The notes under the pieces are model-generated. The model was not told the DNA's origin, made no database searches, and saw nothing but the letters and a program-made list of their open reading frames with translations. From the NCBI GenBank assembly GCA_014804795.1, contig JAAUZC010000009.1:27511-91510 (forward strand): a DNA stretch of 64,000 nt. Reading direction: 5' to 3'. The position numbers and the translations under genes were made by a program. Source of the stretch: Lachnospiraceae bacterium (GTDB lineage: Bacteria > Bacillota > Clostridia > Lachnospirales > Lachnospiraceae). Position 1 is the stretch's first letter; each line of letters starts with the position of its first letter. Below, one piece after another: positions 29,389-38,836 of the stretch.

Positions 29389-29418
29389 TTATATAAATAA
29401 TTGGATTATTTTTTTCAT
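29389..29418 (-). CDS. Possible leader peptide upstream of rpmE
   Basis: A nine-codon frame MKKIIQLFI lies in the rpmE leader with AGGGGC upstream of its ATG. It could be chance, a leader peptide or a translation-coupling device; no terminator is seen between it and rpmE. Confidence 0.25.
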   Translation of the reverse strand: MKKIIQLFI

Positions 29419-29449
29419 AAACTGCCCCTTTCTTAGTGACAGCTTACTC

Positions 29450-29478
29450 ATTATACCATAGCGTTTAGCCGTATGCAA
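29450..29478 (-). promoter_or_regulatory. Promoter of rpmE
   Basis: TTGCAT and TATAAT with a 17-base spacer on the minus strand, about 80 bases before the rpmE start and after the rho stop. Confidence 0.75.
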
Positions 29479-29510
29479 GCATAATTTTGAGAAATATTGA
29501 ATCGATTTTT

Positions 29511-30857
29511 TTAAATAAACTTCATCTTCCGCACCATATTCACAAACTCACCGTTTGTCTTCGTTCTTGCAAACATATCCAATATTTTATCCACTGCCTC
29601 ATCCGCCTTCATGCCGTTTAAAGCCTTTCGCAGAATATTAACGATCTCCTGCTCGTCCGGCGTCAGGAGCAGATCTTCCCGTCGGGTGCTGGACTTTGCA
29701 ATATCCACCGCCGGAAACACTCTTTTTTCGGAAAGCTTTCTGTCTAATACCATTTCCATATTACCGGTTCCCTTGAATTCCTCGTAGATCACATCATCCA
29801 TTTTAGAACCGGTTTCCACAAGCGCCGATGCTAAAATCGTCAGGCTGCCGCCGCCCCGCATATTTCTCGCCGCGCCGAAAAACCGTTTCGGCATATGGAG
29901 CGCTGCCGGGTCAAGACCGCCGGAAAGCGTTCTTCCTGAAGGCGGCACAGTCAGGTTATATGCCCTCGTCAGACGGGTAATGGAGTCCAGCAAAACGCAC
30001 ACATCCTGTTTATGTTCTACCAATCTCTTGGCACGCTCGATCACCATTTCTGCCACACGCTTATGGTGCTCCGGCAGTTCATCGAATGTGGAATAGATCA
30101 CTTCCACATTCGGTCCTTCGATCGCCTCCTTAAAGTCTGTCACTTCCTCCGGTCTCTCGTCGATCAGCAGAATGATCAGATGCACGTTCGGACTGGTTTT
30201 CTTTAACGACTTTGCCACCTCTTTTAACAGAGTCGTCTTACCCGCTTTCGGCGGTGATACGATCATACCACGCTGCCCTTTTCCGACGGGACAGATCAGA
30301 TCCATGATCCGCATTGCCATAGAACCGCCGGACGTTTCAAGCCGCAAACGCTCATTCGGGAAAATAGGGGTCATATCTTCAAAGTTTGTCCTGCGCTGCG
30401 CAATTTCCGGCGGAAAACCATTGATCTTGCTGACATATAACAGCGCACTGAATTTTTCAGCCTGTGTCTTGATTCTCGTATTGCCCTCCAGAATGTCGCC
30501 TGTCTTTAAATTGAACCGCCTGATCTGGCTGGGAGCTACATAGACATCATTCTCACCGGGCAGATAATTCTCACAACGGATAAATCCATACCCGTCCGGC
30601 ATTACCTCTAAAATGCCGTTGGCCTTCATGCCGCTGTCAAGCTCTGACGGAAATTTCTCTTTATCCGAACTGCTGCCGGGTATAATGGATTTTGCCTCCA
30701 CTACTTTTCCTTTTTCTTCGTCTTTCTTATCTTCTTCCAACATAGCTGCTATCAGGTCTGCCTTTTTCAAACCCGAAATACGAATCCCCCGCACTTTCGC
30801 AATCTCTTTCAGATCGTTTAGTGCAAGCGATTCATACTTTTCTCTCATATCACTCAT
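29511..30857 (-). CDS. rho: Transcription termination factor Rho
   Basis: About 448 residues. An N-terminal Rho_N helical domain (LALNDLKEIAKVRGIRISGLKKADLI) is followed by the cold-shock RNA-binding domain (GILEVMPDGYGFIRCENYLPGENDVYVAPSQIRRF), then the RecA-like ATPase with Walker A SPPKAGKTTLL and Walker B VCVLLDSITRL, the Q-loop and R-loop regions. It is a hexameric helicase that ends transcripts. There is no long insertion. The start at 30857 follows AAAGGAG at a rather long 13 bases; the frame extends 13 codons further without a better site. Confidence 0.96.
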   Translation of the reverse strand: MSDMREKYESLALNDLKEIAKVRGIRISGLKKADLIAAMLEEDKKDEEKGKVVEAKSIIPGSSSDKEKFPSELDSGMKANGILEVMPDGYGFIRCENYLPGENDVYVAPSQIRRFNLKTGDILEGNTRIKTQAEKFSALLYVSKINGFPPEIAQRRTNFEDMTPIFPNERLRLETSGGSMAMRIMDLICPVGKGQRGMIVSPPKAGKTTLLKEVAKSLKKTSPNVHLIILLIDERPEEVTDFKEAIEGPNVEVIYSTFDELPEHHKRVAEMVIERAKRLVEHKQDVCVLLDSITRLTRAYNLTVPPSGRTLSGGLDPAALHMPKRFFGAARNMRGGGSLTILASALVETGSKMDDVIYEEFKGTGNMEMVLDRKLSEKRVFPAVDIAKSSTRREDLLLTPDEQEIVNILRKALNGMKADEAVDKILDMFARTKTNGEFVNMVRKMKFI

Positions 30858-31176
30858 ACAGTAATTTATTCTCCTTTCTACTGTTCCATATATCAAGCAC
30901 TTATTTCCTAACGTCCTCTCTCATTTTATCAATACGTTTTGAATTTTGTTCTGGATACCGAATAACATGACTGACATTCTACCGAATATCGTCCATATCA
31001 AGATATGATAAAGATTACTCTTTTCAACATGCTCATTATAGCGTAGAAATATAGACATGCCAACCTTTTTTTTCAATTTTACTGTTTTTTTTGGCGTTTT
31101 TTTTACGCTCAGAGACTTGTCAGGAAGCTCAAAAGTATATATAATTCCAATAGCAAAAAGAAACGAGGTTTACTGT
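30858..31176. other. 319-base divergent intergenic region between rho and malic enzyme
   Basis: It holds the malic-enzyme promoter (see next entry) near its right end and probably the rho promoter on the other strand. The 31061-31110 stretch has three long T runs on the plus strand. No small gene or clear RNA was recognised. Confidence 0.5.
31117..31145 (+). promoter_or_regulatory. Promoter of the malic enzyme gene
   Basis: TTGTCA and TATAAT with a 17-base spacer, giving a short ~25-base leader before the ATG at 31177. Confidence 0.8.
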
Positions 31177-32325
31177 ATGACAACAAACGAAAAAGCGCTG
31201 AAACTTCACGAGGCATGGAACGGTAAACTGGAAACCGTCTCCAAAGCCCCTGTCCGCTCGCGGGAAGATCTTTCCATTGCCTACACACCCGGTGTCGCAG
31301 AGCCGTGCAAAGTGATCGCTGAAAATAAAGAAGCGGCATATACCTACACATGGAAAGCCAACACGGTGGCTGTTGTTTCGGATGGATCCGCAGTACTGGG
31401 GCTTGGCAATATCGGTCCTCACGCCGCTATGCCTGTTATGGAAGGAAAAGCGGTATTATTCAAAGAATTCGGCGGCGTCAACGCGGTTCCGGTCTGTCTT
31501 GACACACAGGACACAGAAGAGATCATCAAGGCCGTCACTTATCTTGCGCCCGGATTTGGCGGCATTAACCTGGAAGATATTTCGGCGCCGAGGTGTTTTG
31601 AAATAGAAGAACGTCTGAAACAGACTCTGGATATTCCGGTTTTCCATGATGACCAGCACGGCACCGCCATCGTTGTTTTGGCCGGCATCATCAACGCCTT
31701 AAAAATTGTAAAAAAACAGACATCCGACTGTAAAGTCGTCATAAACGGTGCGGGCAGTGCAGGTATTGCCATTGCGAACCTTCTATTAAAATACGGTTTC
31801 TCCAACGTGACCTTATGCGACAAGTCCGGTATTTTATCTAAGACTTCGAAGGACTTAAACTGGATGCAGAAAAAGATGATGGAAATCACCAATCCCTGTC
31901 AGGAAACCGGCTCCCTTGCCGATGCGATGAAAGGCGCAGACATCTTTGTGGGCGTTTCTGCTCCCGGTATCGTAACACCTGATATGGTAAAATCCATGAA
32001 TACAGACGCTATCCTCTTTGCCATGGCAAACCCGGTTCCGGAAATCATGCCGGATCTTGCCAAAGAAGCCGGCGCAAAAATAGTAGGCACCGGGCGTTCT
32101 GATTTTCCGAATCAGATCAACAATGTCGTTGCTTTTCCCGGTATTTTTAAGGGTGCTTTGGAGGGACGTGCAAAGCAGATCACGGAAGAGATGAAGCTTG
32201 CTGCTGCAAAGGCGCTTGCTTCCCTTGTCCCGGAAGAAAAGCTGAATGAAGACTATATTATGCCGGAAGCTTTTGACCCCACTGTCGCAGAAGTTGTTGC
32301 ACAGGCCGTCAAAGATCATATTTAG
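31177..32325 (+). CDS. NAD(P)-dependent malic enzyme
   Basis: 382 residues, the usual length of the short bacterial malic enzymes that oxidatively decarboxylate malate to pyruvate. Visible are the catalytic Tyr and nearby loop in LSIAYTPGVAEPC, the Lys in VLFKEFGGVNAVPVCLDT, the metal-binding DISAPRCFEIE and HDDQHGTAIV, and the dinucleotide-binding INGAGSAGIAIANLLL. The fused phosphotransacetylase domain found in some enzymes is absent. The start at 31177 has GAGG upstream; 40 further 5' codons are promoter sequence. It is followed by a DUF4364 gene on the same strand. Confidence 0.95.
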   Translation: MTTNEKALKLHEAWNGKLETVSKAPVRSREDLSIAYTPGVAEPCKVIAENKEAAYTYTWKANTVAVVSDGSAVLGLGNIGPHAAMPVMEGKAVLFKEFGGVNAVPVCLDTQDTEEIIKAVTYLAPGFGGINLEDISAPRCFEIEERLKQTLDIPVFHDDQHGTAIVVLAGIINALKIVKKQTSDCKVVINGAGSAGIAIANLLLKYGFSNVTLCDKSGILSKTSKDLNWMQKKMMEITNPCQETGSLADAMKGADIFVGVSAPGIVTPDMVKSMNTDAILFAMANPVPEIMPDLAKEAGAKIVGTGRSDFPNQINNVVAFPGIFKGALEGRAKQITEEMKLAAAKALASLVPEEKLNEDYIMPEAFDPTVAEVVAQAVKDHI

Positions 32326-32377
32326 TATGGCTGTTTTGTCTGCGGACATAGTCACATAACATCAGGAGAACACTTAC

Positions 32378-32893
32378 ATGCTGCAGGAACCGCTGACCCT
32401 TTATAAACTGATTGTTTTATACTTGCTGAAACGTGCTGCTCTGCCGTTATCCAAACGGAGAGTCTGCGATTTTATTCTGGATAAAGGCTACACCAATTAT
32501 ATCATACTGAATCAGGCCATCGGAGAACTGATGGATGCCGGTATGATCACACTGCAGCTCATCAATGAGCGCTCCCATCTTTCCATAACGGAAGAGGGGG
32601 CACAGACCCTGGCTTTTTTCCAGACGAACATCAGCGATGTGACAAAAGAAGAGATCAATACTTATTTAAAAGAAAATAAACTGGAACTGCTTGCCGAAAT
32701 TTCTGTTACTGCCAACTACGACAAGGCTTCCACGGGAGAATTTGAGGCCCACCTTATCGCCAAAGAAAAGGATATACCACTGGTACAGATCACGTTGTCT
32801 GTTCCGGAAGAGGAAACCGCCGCTTCGATCTGCAGAAACTGGCGGGAAAAGAATGAGGAGATTTATCAGTTTCTGGTGGAGAGGCTCTTTTAG
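32378..32893 (+). CDS. DUF4364 family protein
   Basis: 171 residues. The first ~75 residues look like a winged helix (YKLIVLYLLKRAALPLSKRRVCDFILDKGYTNYIILNQAIGEL and SHLSITEEGAQTLAFF); the rest is a small alpha/beta domain. DUF4364 is a Firmicutes family of uncertain role, probably a DNA-binding regulator. AGGAGA precedes the ATG. It is 52 bases after the malic enzyme gene and ends in an intrinsic terminator. Confidence 0.85.
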   Translation: MLQEPLTLYKLIVLYLLKRAALPLSKRRVCDFILDKGYTNYIILNQAIGELMDAGMITLQLINERSHLSITEEGAQTLAFFQTNISDVTKEEINTYLKENKLELLAEISVTANYDKASTGEFEAHLIAKEKDIPLVQITLSVPEEETAASICRNWREKNEEIYQFLVERLF

Positions 32894-32909
32894 GCCTCTC
32901 CGTTTTGTT
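32878..32909 (+). terminator. Terminator after the DUF4364 gene
   Basis: GGAGAGGC pairs with GCCTCTCC (32878-32885 with 32894-32901, perfect 8 pairs) followed by GTTTTGTT. The stop codon lies in the loop. A second hairpin (AAGCAACAG with CTGTTGCTT, about 32910-32946) follows and probably serves the convergent rarA gene. Confidence 0.85.
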
Positions 32910-32934
32910 AAGCAACAGTTGCTCGCGAAGCGTC

Positions 32935-34254
32935 CTACTGTTGCTTTAACCACTTCATATGCTCTTTGATTTTCACTTCATATCCGTTTCCGCCCGGCTT
33001 AAAGAATTCTTTTCCGGTCAGTTCATAAGGCAGATACTGCTGTTGCACATAATGCTTCGGATAATCATGGGCGTACTGATAGCCGATTCCTCTGTTCAGT
33101 TTTTTTGCCCCCTTATAATGAGAATCCTGCAGATGGGGCGGCACCGGCAGATTTCCGGTTCGCCGTACTTCCTCTGTCGCTTCAAATACTGCCATACAAG
33201 ATGCATTGCTCTTTGGCGCCGTTGCCACATAAACCGCCGCTTCCGATAAAATAATCTGCGCTTCCGGCATTCCCACCCTTTCAATCGCCAGCGAAGCGCT
33301 GACTGCTACAGTCAAAGCATTGGGATCCGCCATGCCCACATCTTCTGACGCACATATCATAATGCGTCTTGCAATAAATTTAATATCCTCACCGGACTCT
33401 AACATCCTTGCCAGATAGTATACCGCCGCATCCGGATCGGAGCCGCGCATGCTCTTGATGAAAGCGGAAATAACGTCATAATGATTGTCACCGGTTTTAT
33501 CATAACGCATGTTACGTTTTTGAATACATTCTTTTGCAACATCTAACGTCAAATGAATCTTTCCGTCTTCGCTTCTCTGCGTTGTCAGTACTCCCAACTC
33601 CACAGCGTTTAACGCTTTCCTCGCATCTCCGTCAGAAAGATCTGCCAAAAACTCCAATGCATCCGCGTCAATCACTGCGTCATAAGCACCCATACCTCTG
33701 TCTTTATCCTCCACTGCCCGCAGAATCAGCACCTTGATATCCTCTGCATCAAGAGGTTTTAACTCAAACACAATGGAGCGCGAGATAAGCGCGCTGTTCA
33801 CCTCAAAATAGGGATTTTCCGTTGTCGCACCGATCAGGATGATCGTGCCGTCCTCCACAAACGGAAGCAGATAGTCCTGCTGCCCTTTGTTAAAACGGTG
33901 AATCTCATCGATAAAAAGAATCGTCCGCTTTCCGAACATGCCCAGATCATCTTTGGCCTTTTCCACCACCGCCTCCATGTCCTTTTTGCCTGCCACAGTA
34001 GCGTTTATTTGAGTAAATTCGGATTTTGTTGTCCCAGCTATCACTTTTGCCAGCGTTGTTTTCCCAGTACCGGGAGGGCCATAAAAAATAATGGAACTGA
34101 TCTTGTCCGCGGAAATGGCGCGGTAGAGCAGTGTATCTTTTCCTATAATGTGCTGTTGCCCCACAACCTCATTAAGCGTACGCGGACGCAGGCGCGCGGC
34201 TAAGGGGGATTCTTTTTTCATTGTGCCTTGTCGCATGTATTCAAATAAGTCCAT
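32935..34254 (-). CDS. rarA: Replication-associated recombination protein A (RarA/MgsA), AAA+ ATPase
   Basis: 439 residues. A clamp-loader-like AAA+ domain with Walker A FYGPPGTGKTTLAKVIAG, Walker B ILFIDEIHRFNKGQQD, sensor 1 GATTENP and the C-terminal tetramerisation domain (MSxxG-type region EVRRTGNLPVPPHLQDSHY). It acts at stalled replication forks with single-stranded DNA-binding protein and RecA. Full length. AAAGGAG precedes the ATG. Confidence 0.95.
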   Translation of the reverse strand: MDLFEYMRQGTMKKESPLAARLRPRTLNEVVGQQHIIGKDTLLYRAISADKISSIIFYGPPGTGKTTLAKVIAGTTKSEFTQINATVAGKKDMEAVVEKAKDDLGMFGKRTILFIDEIHRFNKGQQDYLLPFVEDGTIILIGATTENPYFEVNSALISRSIVFELKPLDAEDIKVLILRAVEDKDRGMGAYDAVIDADALEFLADLSDGDARKALNAVELGVLTTQRSEDGKIHLTLDVAKECIQKRNMRYDKTGDNHYDVISAFIKSMRGSDPDAAVYYLARMLESGEDIKFIARRIMICASEDVGMADPNALTVAVSASLAIERVGMPEAQIILSEAAVYVATAPKSNASCMAVFEATEEVRRTGNLPVPPHLQDSHYKGAKKLNRGIGYQYAHDYPKHYVQQQYLPYELTGKEFFKPGGNGYEVKIKEHMKWLKQQ

Positions 34255-34304
34255 GATAGGTCTCCTTTAGGATTGACAACAATTTATTTCTATACAAAAT
34301 CATA

Positions 34305-34895
34305 TCATTTTTCGCTGTTTCTTCCCTTTCTGGAAAAGGTGTTTCTCTCCAATTCCTCACCTTCCAACAAAGCGGGTTCCACAAATATATCCTGATTCAA
34401 ACATCTCTCTGCAAGAATAACCGAATCCGCCACATTGCTTGTAGTCTCTTTCAACACCGCAAACCCGTTTTTTAACCAGAAATGTTCCGCCTGTAGATTC
34501 CCTTTCACCCATGCCAATCTAACGGAAACAAAGTTCTGCTGCCTCAGATGATCACATACTTCAGAAATGATTTCTGAACCTATACCTCTTTTCTGTATTG
34601 TCACATCCGTCATAAAAAAGCCTATATACGCGATGTTCTGCTCCGGGTAGCCGGCTATCAGATCCATAACCGCAATTAATTTCCCCTCCGAATAAAACCC
34701 GATATAAAATTTGTCATCTATCCCGGTATTTGGAGGAAGCACAATCATATCTTTTTTAATACTTTCCTCTGTAACCATCGGCGGGCAATACTCATAATAT
34801 ATTGTGTTTGCGCAGCATAAATGTAAAATATCCTGAATATCGCTATCCCCAAGCCTTTTTACAACATATTTACTTGATAGTCCTTTTATATTCAT
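34305..34895 (-). CDS. GNAT-family N-acetyltransferase
   Basis: 196 residues. The acetyl-CoA-binding motif A is seen in IGFFMTDVTIQKRGIGSEIISEVCDHL (~95-120; R/Q-x-x-G-x-G/A form QKRGIG), followed by EHFWLKNGFAVLKET. The C-terminal ~35 residues (after ILAERCLNQ) extend past the fold. The acceptor substrate cannot be told. It lies between rarA and the spermidine-synthase-like gene; no strong ribosome binding site precedes the ATG. Confidence 0.85.
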   Translation of the reverse strand: MNIKGLSSKYVVKRLGDSDIQDILHLCCANTIYYEYCPPMVTEESIKKDMIVLPPNTGIDDKFYIGFYSEGKLIAVMDLIAGYPEQNIAYIGFFMTDVTIQKRGIGSEIISEVCDHLRQQNFVSVRLAWVKGNLQAEHFWLKNGFAVLKETTSNVADSVILAERCLNQDIFVEPALLEGEELERNTFSRKGRNSEK

Positions 34896-34938
34896 ATCGC
34901 TTCACTACAACTCCTATAACATCCGGCAATATCCGCCA

Positions 34939-36537
34939 CTATACCGATTCCAACAGCCCTTTCAGTCCACGCTCTCTGAAAATCTCTTTATAATACCCAA
35001 TCTCATCCTGTATCAATTCATCAATCACGCGCATACCGAGCACTTCCACCGGCGCTTTGTCATCGGTGAGAAGTTCTCCAGTACTTTCATAGGCAACTAA
35101 ATTATCCTCTACCCGTTCCATCATCGCTGTCAGTTCTTCCTGACTTAAGTGTTCTCTATTTTCTGACAGTAATGTCAGCATATTATCATTCTCCGAAGCG
35201 AAAAGCTCCCTATTGGTTGCGCCTCTTACGTCCACCGTGTAAACATTCGGGAAGACATTGGAAATGGTATCGGCAAGGCAGACATTGATACCGCCCTCGC
35301 CATCGGATTTCATGTTCATATTCACTACCATCACACCGTCTTCTTTTAAATGCTCTCTGACCAGAGTGAAAAATTCCACAGAAGACATCTGAAACGGAAT
35401 CGTAATATCCTGATAGGCGTCCACCATGATCACATCATATTTTTTATCAATCGTCTGCAGATAGGCCCGTCCATCATAAGTCGTCACCTGAACATCCTCC
35501 GGGAGATCAAAATAAGTCCCCGCCAGATCAGTGATCTTTTGGTCAATCTCCACGCCTTCCACCGTCATACCCTCAAAATATTTCATGCACTGATGGGCGT
35601 AAGTACCTGTACCCATCCCAAGGATCAGCACCTCTGTGTTTTCCTTCTTCGGCACATCTGCCATAAGCGGCGCTGCCAGCGCATAATCATAGTACATGCC
35701 TGTGAGTCCGTCCTCTTTCATTTTGATGGACTGCACACCAAATAACACATTTGTCGATAATATGACACTTCTGTCGGTTTCTTTCACCTGCAAATAATTG
35801 TAAATGGATTCCCCTTCATAAGCCAGATCTGTCTCCCAGAACGCAAAACTGCCGGAATGCCCAAACGCACTGCACAGCACAAAAAGTACCGTTGAAACAA
35901 TGCAGGCTTTCTTAGCGGTCTTTTTATTGATAAAATAGAGTAAGCCCAACAGAAGTAAAATACCGGAGAAAATTAAAAAGGTGATAGATGTTCCAACCGC
36001 CGGTATCGTCACAAACGTGGGCAGAAACGTACCGATGATGCTGCCGATCGTATTGCACGCCCCCAGTGTTCCCACTGTCTTTCCGCTGTCATCCAGAGAG
36101 CCTATTGTATACTTTACAAGAGACGGCGTCACCGTCCCCAGCAAAAACAGGGGAAATACAAAGATGATCATACAGGCAAAAAATGCCGCCAGAATCAGAA
36201 AGTTTGTGCTGATCGTCAATATCAATACTCCCGATATTGCCAGGATAACATATTTCCCCGCAACAGGAATCGCCGCGATCCAGACTGCCGCGATCAAAAG
36301 CCTCCTGTAAAGTTTGTCCGGGTCAGGATTCTTGTCCGCGCTTCTCCCACCATAAATATTGCCCAGTGCCATGGCGATCATGATCGTTCCGATAATAATC
36401 GTCCATACGATCTGGGAAGAACTGAAATAAGGCGCAAGCAGCCTGCTTGCTCCGAGTTCCACCGCCATCACAGCCATACCGGCAAAAAATTCCGTAGCAT
36501 ATAAATAATACTTGTTATTTAATATATCTTTCTTCAT
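34939..36537 (-). CDS. Membrane protein fused to a spermidine synthase-like domain
   Basis: 532 residues. The N-terminal ~210 residues contain about seven membrane helices (AVELGASRLLAPYFSSSQIVWTIIIGTIM, then others), and the C-terminal part is a Rossmann aminopropyl/methyltransferase fold with the nucleotide-binding ILGMGTGTYAHQCMKYF and VEGVEIDQ. This is the fused MFS/spermidine synthase family. Known members are widely annotated as polyamine synthases, but the actual activity of the membrane-fused type is not settled. AAAGGCACAGGG precedes the ATG. Confidence 0.85.
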   Translation of the reverse strand: MKKDILNNKYYLYATEFFAGMAVMAVELGASRLLAPYFSSSQIVWTIIIGTIMIAMALGNIYGGRSADKNPDPDKLYRRLLIAAVWIAAIPVAGKYVILAISGVLILTISTNFLILAAFFACMIIFVFPLFLLGTVTPSLVKYTIGSLDDSGKTVGTLGACNTIGSIIGTFLPTFVTIPAVGTSITFLIFSGILLLLGLLYFINKKTAKKACIVSTVLFVLCSAFGHSGSFAFWETDLAYEGESIYNYLQVKETDRSVILSTNVLFGVQSIKMKEDGLTGMYYDYALAAPLMADVPKKENTEVLILGMGTGTYAHQCMKYFEGMTVEGVEIDQKITDLAGTYFDLPEDVQVTTYDGRAYLQTIDKKYDVIMVDAYQDITIPFQMSSVEFFTLVREHLKEDGVMVVNMNMKSDGEGGINVCLADTISNVFPNVYTVDVRGATNRELFASENDNMLTLLSENREHLSQEELTAMMERVEDNLVAYESTGELLTDDKAPVEVLGMRVIDELIQDEIGYYKEIFRERGLKGLLESV

Positions 36538-36593
36538 CCCTGTGCCTTTCTCACCGCTTTTTTAACATAGTATACAGGAAAATTGCTGTTTCC

Positions 36594-37226
36594 TCAATGT
36601 AAAATATAAACTTTTGTTTCACCCGGTTTTATCCTCTGCAGCTTCACGGCAATCTCAAACATCCTCCGATCGAGAAGATGATACATCGTCTTTTTCGTCC
36701 AACATATCCCCTCTATATATTCCCTTTCCTCCGTATCCAGAGCCTGAAGCATCTCTCCTTTCTGATCTGCCCCGAAGTCACAGGCAATATAGATATTCCT
36801 TTTTGCCTCCGCAAGTTCTGTCTCTGCCGGCAGCTTAAGCTTCACTGCTCCGTTTCTATATGACAGAAAGAATTTCTCAAAATCCATCTTCTCCCACTTT
36901 TCTTTTTCACCCGACTTGTCCGCCGCCCCTGTCTGTGACAGAACTGTCACTTTCCGAAAACTGGCTTTGCCGTATTTGTCATATTCCCGCACAAACTCTG
37001 TTTTTTCCTGTATTACCCCCGTCCCGGGCTCCTCTCTCAGCAAAATACCGCTTTCCAGCAAATGTTTTGTGAAGGCCTCCCGCACTTTTTCATACGGAAT
37101 CGGAAAACTTAGAGATTCCGTGATCTGCTTTGCCGTATATCCCCTGTTTGCAAGATGCCTGATCGCACCTCCGCCCGCCTCTTCGAATATAAAATTATTT
37201 AATGCGTCACGAAAATAATTTTCCAC
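36594..37226 (-). CDS. Protein of unknown function
   Basis: 210 residues, not recognised. The first ~70 residues resemble a winged-helix-like or homeodomain-like unit (IRHLANRGYTAKQITESLSFPIPYEKVREAF). The rest is charged, with LDRRMFEIAVKLQRIKPGETKVYIL at the end; no signal peptide or membrane helix. The start is GTG with GGAG nine bases upstream. It lies upstream of nothing on its strand and is close to tRNA-Val on the other. Confidence 0.65.
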   Translation of the reverse strand: MENYFRDALNNFIFEEAGGGAIRHLANRGYTAKQITESLSFPIPYEKVREAFTKHLLESGILLREEPGTGVIQEKTEFVREYDKYGKASFRKVTVLSQTGAADKSGEKEKWEKMDFEKFFLSYRNGAVKLKLPAETELAEAKRNIYIACDFGADQKGEMLQALDTEEREYIEGICWTKKTMYHLLDRRMFEIAVKLQRIKPGETKVYILH

Positions 37227-37266
37227 TTTTCATTTCTCCGAAATTGTGATATAATGATTTGCACAT

Positions 37267-37340
37267 GGAAGCATAGCTCAGCCGGGATGAGCGTTCGCCT
37301 CACACGCGAAAGGTCAGGAGTTCGAGCCTCCTTGCTTCCA
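37267..37340 (+). tRNA. tRNA-Val(CAC)
   Basis: A 74-base cloverleaf. Acceptor arms GGAAGCA and TGCTTCC, D arm GCTC/GAGC, anticodon arm TTCGC/GCGAA with loop CTCACAC (anticodon CAC), and T arm AGGAG/CTCCT with TTCGAGC loop. The discriminator is A and CCA is not encoded. Confidence 0.95.
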
Positions 37341-37346
37341 TTTCCT

Positions 37347-37378
37347 GCCTGAAACCATAAAGGTTTCGGGCTTTTTTA
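37347..37378 (+). terminator. Terminator of the tRNA gene
   Basis: GCCTGAAACC pairs with GGTTTCGGGC (37347-37356 with 37362-37371, one G-T pair, ATAAA loop) and is followed by a TTTTTT run. Confidence 0.9.
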
Positions 37379-37485
37379 GTATATCATATTTTCTGTAGTT
37401 AAGAAAATCTGTATTTTCCTTACACACCGTTGTAATGTTTGTCATAATTGAAAAGAGTTCTTCGAAAAATGTATATAGACATAAT

Positions 37486-37513
37486 TATAGCGCATCCGTA
37501 CAGATGCGCTATA
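37486..37513. other. Isolated perfect 11-base hairpin
   Basis: TATAGCGCATC and GATGCGCTATA flank a six-base loop in the gap after the LysM gene. No T run follows on either strand, so it is not a textbook terminator; it may still end or stabilise the LysM transcript. Confidence 0.45.
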
Positions 37514-37594
37514 AAAAATCCATTTTATATCAGCCATGAAGCATGATATCCCGGTAATATTTCCTGTGCTTCTGACCTACCGCCTTTTTGGTAT

Positions 37595-38686
37595 CTACAG
37601 ATTGATTTTCTGACCCACCGCAATTTTATTCGGATTTTTGATCTCCGGGTTCTTTGTCAAAAGCTGTGTCAGCGTCATATTGTTTGCCTTCGCGATCTTA
37701 TTCATGTTATCGCCGGCCTTCACCACATAAGTTTTGCTCGTCTCAGCAGTCAACGCGGATTCTGCGCCGTTTCCGAAATGCTGTGCCAAATACAGAGGGC
37801 CATACCAGGGAATATCGTTGTCAAGCGCCGCGCCAGCAGGAATTATGATAACATATTCCTTATCTTCATATGTGAATTCAAGCTTTAAGGAAACATCACC
37901 TTTCGCTGCCAGCTCCTTCATAATGGAATTGGACAAAGTTGAGATGCCTTTTTCCATCTCGATGGTAGAACCTGCTTCCGCTGTCTTGATCTGGCCGTTC
38001 ACCTTTTCCTCATAAGAAGCCCACTCTGATTTTTTGCTGCTGGAAGATGTGTTTCCAGAGGCTGTGCTGCCGGAAGAAGCGTTACCTGAGGATGCGCTGC
38101 CGGAAGAGCCGCTGCCGGAGGATGCGCCGTCGGCTTCCGGAATATCTGCGTTTTCGAACTCGCCGGTAGCGGGTTTTGCCCAGCCAAGGTATGTGCCGCC
38201 CCGATGGACTATGTTCCCCTCAAAGTCATGTGTATCTATTACCTTGGCATATATGTAATAAGTAAACGGATCCTCTTCCCCTTCGATAGCCTGACCAGGG
38301 TACACATAAGTGTCGCTCATGCCCAGCACTCCGGGGCCCGGGTAGTCTCCTATCTTATCTATACGGTTACTACTTCTGTTTACATCATAGTATGGGCCAT
38401 ATCTCAGCTCTACTCCGTCACTCATAACGATATCCGTTACCTTTTTCTGTTTCGTCGTATAAAAATAAAGCATCAGGTACCCATCTTCGCTTTCACATTC
38501 AATATCATATGTTATCTGTACCTTTTTGTCAACTACGGCGATCTCACTTTTCCGAATGTGCGCGTCTTCGTTATACTTGCAGGACTCCGGCCACTCTTTC
38601 GCCTGTGCAGTGACAGGTGTTTGCAGGAACAGGCCGCCGACTGCCATCACTCCTCCCAACAACAACGCTAAAACTCTTTTTTTCAT
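37595..38686 (-). CDS. Secreted LysM-domain protein
   Basis: 363 residues. Signal peptide (KRVLALLLGGVMAVGGLFLQTPVTAQAKE), a beta-rich domain (~30-185) not recognised, a Ser/Gly/Ala/Asn linker (~192-222) coded by short imperfect DNA repeats, a second small domain (~225-310), and a C-terminal LysM (TYVVKAGDNMNKIAKANNMTLTQLLTKNPEIKNPNKIAVGQKINL) that should bind peptidoglycan. GGAGGG precedes the ATG. An ECF-like promoter 150 bases upstream matches the one before the sigma gene, so it is probably a target of that sigma factor. Confidence 0.88.
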   Translation of the reverse strand: MKKRVLALLLGGVMAVGGLFLQTPVTAQAKEWPESCKYNEDAHIRKSEIAVVDKKVQITYDIECESEDGYLMLYFYTTKQKKVTDIVMSDGVELRYGPYYDVNRSSNRIDKIGDYPGPGVLGMSDTYVYPGQAIEGEEDPFTYYIYAKVIDTHDFEGNIVHRGGTYLGWAKPATGEFENADIPEADGASSGSGSSGSASSGNASSGSTASGNTSSSSKKSEWASYEEKVNGQIKTAEAGSTIEMEKGISTLSNSIMKELAAKGDVSLKLEFTYEDKEYVIIIPAGAALDNDIPWYGPLYLAQHFGNGAESALTAETSKTYVVKAGDNMNKIAKANNMTLTQLLTKNPEIKNPNKIAVGQKINL

Positions 38687-38836
38687 TTCTCATTCCCTCC
38701 ATGTAATATAAAGTCACAACCATTTTTTGCCTTATTCCGGCCCGGCTGTGCTGTTTTGGGAACGCTGTGCTTTGCCCTTTCCGGCCACCCGAAAGTTTCT
38801 CCGGAACATTGCACAGTTTTCCCTCTTTATATACAT

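Noticed and set aside
31061-31110. Three long T runs resembling terminators upstream of the malic enzyme gene
   Set aside because: No stable GC-rich stem precedes them; they lie upstream of a good promoter in an AT-rich gap.
38025-38125. Short repeats suggesting a CRISPR-like or satellite array
   Set aside because: They encode the Ser/Gly/Ala linker of the LysM protein in frame and are irregular; they are coding low complexity.
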